Position numbers and translations under genes: made by a program. Positions 8,246-12,123 of a stretch of DNA of 12,123 bases are shown piece after piece (positions within the stretch are counted from its first letter, which is position 1; each line of letters begins with the position of its first letter). The notes under the pieces were generated by a model that saw only the letters and a list, made by a program, of their open reading frames with translations, made no database searches and was not told the DNA's origin. Source of the stretch: Candidatus Cloacimonadota bacterium (lineage in GTDB: Bacteria > Cloacimonadota > Cloacimonadia > Cloacimonadales > JAOZMQ01); assembly GCA_029934195.1 (NCBI GenBank), contig JAOZMQ010000027.1, positions 1 through 12,123 on the forward strand, written 5' to 3'.

Positions 8246-8289
8246 TAACTTTCCGTTCAGATATTAAATAGTTGGTATCTGAACGAAAA
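8246..8289. repeat. Back-to-back repeat ends forming an inverted repeat
   Basis: CGTTCAGATA (8254-8263) pairs perfectly with TATCTGAACG (8276-8285). One mismatch and further T:A pairs extend the arms to 8250-8289, around a 12-base centre. The left arm is a right-hand end of the GAACGGAAAAGG repeat family. The right arm is the left-hand end of the element at 8274-8482. The hairpin therefore probably arose from two elements lying next to each other. Confidence 0.75.
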
Positions 8290-8482
8290 AGAACTTTTTT
8301 ACCATAAAGGAAATGAAGTTAATAAAGAAGGATTAACTAAGAAATTATTTATTTTTCAGCTTCATAGAAGCGGCATCTTTGTAACCCAATGCGTTAGCGT
8401 TGGGTAAAGATAACAAGAAAACTAAGCTACAGAGTAGCGACAAAAAAGAAAACTTAGGAAAAGTTAATTTCCGTTCAAGTAC
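8274..8482. mobile_element. MITE-like 209-bp element upstream of murA
   Basis: The left end GTATCTGAACGAAAAAGAAC (from 8275) and the reverse complement of the right end (8459-8482, GTACTTGAACGGAAATTAAC) are imperfect terminal inverted repeats. The flanks carry the same five bases, TAGTT, at 8269-8273 and 8483-8487, as expected for a target-site duplication. The single G at 8274 is then assigned to the element. The interior codes for no protein. It contains three compact hairpins: GCTTC-ATA-GAAGC (8359-8371), ACCCAATGC-GTTA-GCGTTGGGT (8384-8405) and GCTAC-AGA-GTAGC (8426-8438). The element is non-autonomous, and I see no transposase in the window. The TAGTT match is short and could be chance. 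Confidence 0.6.
8384..8405. repeat. Nine-pair hairpin inside the MITE-like element
   Basis: ACCCAATGC and GCGTTGGGT pair over nine positions, including one T.G wobble, around the tetraloop GTTA. It is flanked by two five-pair triloop hairpins (8359-8371 and 8426-8438), giving a regular three-stem array. There is no T-tract downstream, so it does not read as an intrinsic terminator. Confidence 0.75.
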
Positions 8483-8504
8483 TAGTTATTACGAAATATA
8501 TAAT
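8475..8504 (+). promoter_or_regulatory. Candidate murA promoter partly inside the repeat end
   Basis: A perfect TATAAT lies at 8499-8504. A weak -35-like TTCAAG lies at 8475-8480, 18 bases upstream, and is part of the terminal repeat of the MITE-like element. Both are of the sigma-70 type. If the organism uses a Bacteroidota-style promoter consensus, this call may be wrong. Confidence 0.35.
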
Positions 8505-8517
8505 TTATAAATTAAAA

Positions 8518-8523
8518 AGAGGA
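8518..8523 (+). promoter_or_regulatory. Ribosome binding site of murA
   Basis: AGAGGA ends six bases before the ATG at 8530, a good Shine-Dalgarno match and spacing. It supports that start codon. Confidence 0.7.
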
Positions 8524-8529
8524 AAAACA

Positions 8530-9837
8530 ATGAAAGGAACATTTAAGATAAAAGGTGGAATACCCTTAAAAGGTGAAGTTACACCAATTCAAAATAAAAA
8601 TTCGCTAATGGGAGCACTTCCTCTTGCAATATTGAGTAAAGAAGGAATCTCTTTTAACAATTTACCACAAACAACAGATGTTGAATGTTTTCTCGAAATT
8701 TACCGTAGATGGGGAGCTAAAATTGAATCTATTGGGAAAAACTCCACCTGCATTAGCACAGAATTAATCTCATCGCACGTTGTTGATTTTGAGATGGGAA
8801 AACGTTTGCGAGGAGCTTTTTCATTTGTTGGTCCTTTACTTGCAAGGTTTGGAAAGGCTGAAGTTCCTATTCCTGGCGGTTGTAAACTTGGTGCAAGATC
8901 TCTTTCCGTTCACATCAAGGCATTTAAAGATCTCGGAGTAACTATTGAGGAGAAAAACGAATATTTAATTTTTACAGCTCCTAAAAAGAAAAAAAAATCA
9001 CAACAACTTTGGTTAATGGAAGCAAGTGTAACTGCAACTTTGAATACAGCAGTTTATGCAGCTGGATGTGATTCTTACATTGAAATTATCGATGCTGCTT
9101 GTGAACCACATGTTACAGATGTTCTAAATGCTTTGAGCAAAATGGGAGCTTCAATTCAAGGTATCGGTACAAATCACCTGAAAATTAATGGAACTTCTAA
9201 ACTGAAAAAATGTGAATTCTCTGCTTCTCCGGATTTTGTTGATATTGCCGGATATATAGTTGCTGCCAGTATCACCAAAGGAGAAATCAGAATTAAAGAA
9301 GCAAATCAGCCTTTAATTATGGGTGGAATCCTAAAATGGTTCGAACTTTTTGGGGTAATTGTTGAAAAAGATGGAACAGATTTAATAGTAAAAGGAGATC
9401 ATGATTTACAATTGCACACAGATGAATTTCCTCTTGCTGGAAAAGATATGGCAAAATTTGTAGTCCGACCTTGGCCCGGTTTTCCGGTTGATATTCTTCC
9501 GGTGATGATTACACTTGCCACGAAAGCAAAAGGAGCGTTATTGTTCCAAAATTGGATGTATGAATCCGGATTTGATTTTGTCCGCGAACTTCTTTATCTT
9601 GGGGCAGAAATTTTTATTTCCGATCCACAAAAGATAATCGTGATGGATCCAGTTATTAATTATATTGGAGGAGAAGTTGCAGCTCCGGGAATTATTCAGG
9701 GAACAAAAGCAATTTTCTTGGCGGCACTTGCAGATAATGTGGAAACAATTGTCCACGGTACTGATATTCTCAGAAGAAGGTATCCAAATATCTTTGAAAC
9801 TTACAAAAAATTAGGTGCACAAATTGAAGAATATTAA
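8530..9837 (+). CDS. murA: UDP-N-acetylglucosamine 1-carboxyvinyltransferase (MurA)
   Basis: MurA transfers enolpyruvate from PEP to UDP-GlcNAc, the first committed step of peptidoglycan synthesis, in the cytoplasm. The 435 residues fit the EPSP-synthase fold. The substrate-site KN pair is at 23-24, in QNKNSLMGALPLA. GPLLARFGKAEVPIPGG (101-117) leads to the active-loop Cys118 in PGGCKLGAR, followed by Arg123. EASVTATLNTA near 164-174 and CEPHV near 191-195 are typical. PWPGFPVD (314-321) supplies the catalytic-type Asp321. Near the C-terminus LRRRYPNI stands where many MurA proteins have DRGYERI. The PWPG segment and AACEPHV resemble Bacteroidota MurA, in which the loop position is often Asp as I recall; here it is Cys, the fosfomycin target. 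The A9 run at 8989-8997 (PKKKKKS) is in frame. The start is supported by AGAGGA. ligA follows after 119 bases. Confidence 0.93.
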   Translation: MKGTFKIKGGIPLKGEVTPIQNKNSLMGALPLAILSKEGISFNNLPQTTDVECFLEIYRRWGAKIESIGKNSTCISTELISSHVVDFEMGKRLRGAFSFVGPLLARFGKAEVPIPGGCKLGARSLSVHIKAFKDLGVTIEEKNEYLIFTAPKKKKKSQQLWLMEASVTATLNTAVYAAGCDSYIEIIDAACEPHVTDVLNALSKMGASIQGIGTNHLKINGTSKLKKCEFSASPDFVDIAGYIVAASITKGEIRIKEANQPLIMGGILKWFELFGVIVEKDGTDLIVKGDHDLQLHTDEFPLAGKDMAKFVVRPWPGFPVDILPVMITLATKAKGALLFQNWMYESGFDFVRELLYLGAEIFISDPQKIIVMDPVINYIGGEVAAPGIIQGTKAIFLAALADNVETIVHGTDILRRRYPNIFETYKKLGAQIEEY

Positions 9838-9866
9838 CAACATTATTTGATTCTAAAAAATGGAAA

Positions 9867-9897
9867 TGGGAAAGTAGCCATTTTGGCTACAATCCCA
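9867..9897. repeat. Strong hairpin between murA and ligA
   Basis: TGGGA-aa-GTAGCC, loop ATTTT, then GGCTAC-aa-TCCCA: eleven pairs with one symmetric two-by-two internal loop, starting 30 bases after the murA stop. It is followed by AAAACTCGG rather than a T-run, so it is not a standard intrinsic terminator on the + strand. It might stabilise the murA 3' end, separate murA and ligA expression, or be a relic of an inserted palindrome. Confidence 0.8.
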
Positions 9898-9942
9898 AAA
9901 ACTCGGATTTATTGTTCGGGCAATCATAAAATACAAATTATA

Positions 9943-9948
9943 ATGAGG
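9943..9948 (+). promoter_or_regulatory. Ribosome binding site of ligA
   Basis: GAGGAG ends eight bases before the ATG at 9957, a strong Shine-Dalgarno sequence that fixes the start. An overlapping frame beginning at 9847 has no such support and is not a gene. Confidence 0.75.
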
Positions 9949-9956
9949 AGTTTAAG

Positions 9957-11978
9957 ATGGAAGATATTTTTGTTTGGTCGGAAATACAGGAATTGCGTAA
10001 AGAAATTGAGAGGCATAATAAACTTTATTATGTAAAGGCAGAACCAGAAATAAGTGATTATGATTATGATCAATTAGTGAAAAAATTGGAAAATTTAGAA
10101 AAGCTATATCCTCATTATAAAGAAGATTCAAAAACTGTTAAGACCTCGAAGACAACCTCTCCAACAACATATATTGCCACTGATGTTGAACCTGGAGCCA
10201 GAACAATTCCACATAAGATTCGCATGTATTCTCTTGTAAACGCTTATTCTTTGAATGAAATAAGTTCTTTTATGAGTAAAATTAGTGCCGATCAGAAAAT
10301 TGATTTTCCTGATGTTTCTCTTGAACACAAAATTGATGGATTCAGTATCAATCTTTATTATGAAAATGGACAACTTCAATACGCAACAACTCGTGGTGAT
10401 GGATTTGAAGGTGAAGATGTCACAAAAAATGTTCGCAGAATTAAATCTATTCCACAAACAATTGATTATAAGAAACCTATTGAAGTTCGCGGTGAAGTTT
10501 TTATGAGTATTTTGGAATTTGAAAGAATAAATCAGCAAAGAGAAAAAATTCATGAAAAGAAATTTGCAAATCCTCGAAACGCAGCTGCCGGTACAATAAA
10601 AATAAAAGATTATTCAAAAGCAAATACCAGAAAATTAGATGCCATCATTTATTCAGTCGGATTATTTGAGAATAATAAAATTCAGAATCAAATGGAGTTA
10701 TTGAATTTTTTAAAAGAAAATAATTTCCCATTAAGTAAAGATTCAATAATTGCCCATAATTTTACAGAGATTGAAAATTATTGCCAAGAATGGGATTCAA
10801 AGAGAAATAATCTTGGATTTGAAATAGATGGAATTGTCATAAAAATCAATGATTTTGAATTACAAAAAAAACTTGGATTTACTTCTAAAAGCCCTAAGTG
10901 GGCAATCGCTTATAAATTTAAAGCAGAAGAAAAAGAAACTCTTTTGTATGATGTTATCTTTCAGGTAGGAAGAACTGGAGCTGTAACACCAGTGGCAATT
11001 TTAAAACCGATTTTTATTTCCGGATCTACAGTTTCGAGAGCAACTTTGCACAATGAAGATGAAATTTTACGTTTAAATCTTCATAAAAATGATACTATCA
11101 AAATTATAAAATCAGGGGAAATAATCCCCAAAATTATTGCAGTCAATGAAGATAAGAGAATTGAGAATGCAGAAAAAATTGTTTTCCCTTCTGTTTGCCC
11201 GGTTTGCAATTCTGAATTAGAAAAGATCACCGGTGAGGCGATAATTTATTGTAATAATCAAAATTGTCCTGCACAAATTGCCAGAAAAATTGAGCATTTT
11301 GTTTCTCGCGATGCTATGAATATTGAAGGTTTGGGAGTAGCTCTTGTTCAACAACTATTGCAAAAAGGGATTATTGAAAAAATTGAAGATATTTATCATA
11401 TAGATTATAAAAGAGTAAAACTTCTTGATAAACAAGCAAAAAAATCTGTGGATAATTTGAGGAAAGCGATTGAAAAATCGAAAAATCAACCATTCCATAA
11501 AGTTCTTTTTGGACTTGGAATTAGGCACGTTGGAGCGAAAGTTGCCAAAATATTGACTCAATCTTTTCAAAGTATTCAAGCAATGATGAATGCAAAAAAA
11601 GAAGACTTTCTTTTAATTGATGAAATTGGAGATAAAATTGCAGAATCATTAGAAATGACTTTTCAAAATGAAAATTTCAAAGCAATGATAAATTCATTGA
11701 TTGCTTCCGGTGTAAATTTCCAATCAAAAAAGATACAATTAAATAATATTTTGGATGGAAAGAAGTTTTTGATTACCGGTACTTTGGAGACTCTTTCAAG
11801 AAATGAAGCAAAAGAACTCATTGAAAAAAACGGTGGGAAAAATATCTCTGCTGTCAGCAAAAATCTTGATTATCTCGTGGTAGGAGCAAAAGCCGGCTCA
11901 AAACTTGAAAAAGCAAAAAAAATTGAAACCATTAAAATTCTAACAGAAAAAGAATTTATTTCTTTATGTAGTATTTGA
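9957..11978 (+). CDS. ligA: NAD+-dependent DNA ligase (LigA)
   Basis: LigA seals nicks in duplex DNA using NAD+, joining Okazaki fragments and completing repair. The 673 residues match the family length. The Ia domain signature HNKLYYVKAEPEISDYDYDQL is at 20-40. The adenylation-site Lys125 sits in EHKIDG, followed by TRGDGFEGEDVT (145-156). GFEIDGIVIK (287-296) and SPKWAIAYKF (312-321) are nucleotidyltransferase motifs. The OB-fold carries VGRTGAVTPVA (337-347). A Cys4 zinc finger uses C414, C417, C432 and C437. Helix-hairpin-helix repeats follow, including GLGIRHVGAKVA (519-530). A BRCT domain occupies about 599-673, with FLITGTL and YLVVGAKAGSKLEKA. The stretch between YPHY and the SLVNAYSL motif is Thr/Ser/Lys-rich and looks slightly diverged. 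The stop TGA at 11976-11978 lies inside the terminal repeat of the following element, but the BRCT domain appears complete. Confidence 0.97.
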   Translation: MEDIFVWSEIQELRKEIERHNKLYYVKAEPEISDYDYDQLVKKLENLEKLYPHYKEDSKTVKTSKTTSPTTYIATDVEPGARTIPHKIRMYSLVNAYSLNEISSFMSKISADQKIDFPDVSLEHKIDGFSINLYYENGQLQYATTRGDGFEGEDVTKNVRRIKSIPQTIDYKKPIEVRGEVFMSILEFERINQQREKIHEKKFANPRNAAAGTIKIKDYSKANTRKLDAIIYSVGLFENNKIQNQMELLNFLKENNFPLSKDSIIAHNFTEIENYCQEWDSKRNNLGFEIDGIVIKINDFELQKKLGFTSKSPKWAIAYKFKAEEKETLLYDVIFQVGRTGAVTPVAILKPIFISGSTVSRATLHNEDEILRLNLHKNDTIKIIKSGEIIPKIIAVNEDKRIENAEKIVFPSVCPVCNSELEKITGEAIIYCNNQNCPAQIARKIEHFVSRDAMNIEGLGVALVQQLLQKGIIEKIEDIYHIDYKRVKLLDKQAKKSVDNLRKAIEKSKNQPFHKVLFGLGIRHVGAKVAKILTQSFQSIQAMMNAKKEDFLLIDEIGDKIAESLEMTFQNENFKAMINSLIASGVNFQSKKIQLNNILDGKKFLITGTLETLSRNEAKELIEKNGGKNISAVSKNLDYLVVGAKAGSKLEKAKKIETIKILTEKEFISLCSI

Positions 11979-12123
11979 ACGGAAAAGGACTTTTTAACCA
12001 TGAAGCACGCTTCCCCCGAAATTTAAAAAATCACATAAGCTAACTTACAAAAAGACAAAAGTAGATTGCGATATGTAGAACAATCTGCCAGATTGTTTAT
12101 TAAATTCCTTTCCGTTCAGATAC
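11971..12123. mobile_element. MITE-like 153-bp element overlapping the ligA stop
   Basis: The left end GTATTTGAACGGAAAAGGAC (11971-11990) and the reverse complement of the last bases of the window (GTATCTGAACGGAAAGGAAT) are near-perfect terminal inverted repeats. They differ by one substitution and one indel over about 18 bases. The left end also matches the element upstream of murA through ACTTTTT and CCAT. The element supplies the last two codons and the stop of ligA. The interior is non-coding and holds a hairpin at 12079-12097. The right flank lies outside the window, so a target duplication cannot be tested here. Confidence 0.65.
12079..12097. repeat. Eight-pair triloop hairpin within the terminal element
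   Basis: AACAATCT and AGATTGTT pair perfectly around GCC. An upstream AGATTG (12063-12068) could instead pair with CAATCT (12081-12086), so two folds compete. The hairpin starts 101 bases after the ligA stop and a short TTTATTAAATT follows, so it could act as a weak + strand terminator for ligA, though the T-run is poor. Confidence 0.65.

Noticed and set aside
8989..8997. Run of nine A in murA as a programmed frameshift site
   Set aside because: The gene continues intact in the same frame with all motifs, and A-runs are common in this AT-rich sequence.
9847..10035. Short + strand reading frame overlapping the ligA start
   Set aside because: It has no ribosome binding site or recognisable product and overlaps the firmly supported ligA in another frame.
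10128..10553. Long minus-strand open frame inside ligA
   Set aside because: It mirrors conserved ligA codons; the translation is Phe/Asn/Ile-rich with no domain pattern, as expected of an antisense shadow.

Overview
The window is AT-rich and carries four intact genes on the + strand. In order they are coaX (type III pantothenate kinase), a 2044-residue SprA-type outer-membrane translocon protein, murA (first step of peptidoglycan synthesis) and ligA (NAD+-dependent DNA ligase). SprA is the type IX secretion system (T9SS) channel, known from Bacteroidota and related phyla of the FCB superphylum. The MurA has the Bacteroidota-like PWPG signature. The organism is therefore most likely a Gram-negative, low-GC member of the FCB group. 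Bacteroidota or a sister phylum such as Cloacimonadota would fit, but I cannot fix the phylum from this window.

Layout. Positions 1-182 hold a minus-strand reading frame that runs off the left edge and may be the start of a divergent gene. Positions 222-525 hold a recent 144-bp tandem duplication built around a GATAGGTT..AACCTATC palindrome. coaX (657-1436) and sprA (1440-7574) lie three bases apart and look like one transcription unit. Positions 7575-8529 are a 955-bp debris zone. It contains an inverted copy of the upstream palindromic repeat, a broken DUF234-family ATPase gene with two frameshifts and a large internal deletion, and several copies of a second repeat family whose ends read GTATYTGAACGGAAAAGG. 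One of these copies (8274-8482) has terminal inverted repeats and a possible TAGTT target duplication, and ends just before the murA promoter region. murA (8530-9837) and ligA (9957-11978) follow, separated by a strong hairpin. The window closes with another terminal-inverted-repeat element (11971-12123) whose left end overlaps the ligA stop codon.

How the genes relate. coaX, murA and ligA are housekeeping genes for CoA, cell wall and DNA replication/repair. SprA is the protein-export pore for proteins carrying T9SS sorting signals. There is no sign of one shared pathway, and no other T9SS gene is visible here.

I did not find a new defence or metabolic system. The least explained material is the intergenic repeats: two distinct small repeat families, both rich in short hairpins, sit at nearly every gene boundary.
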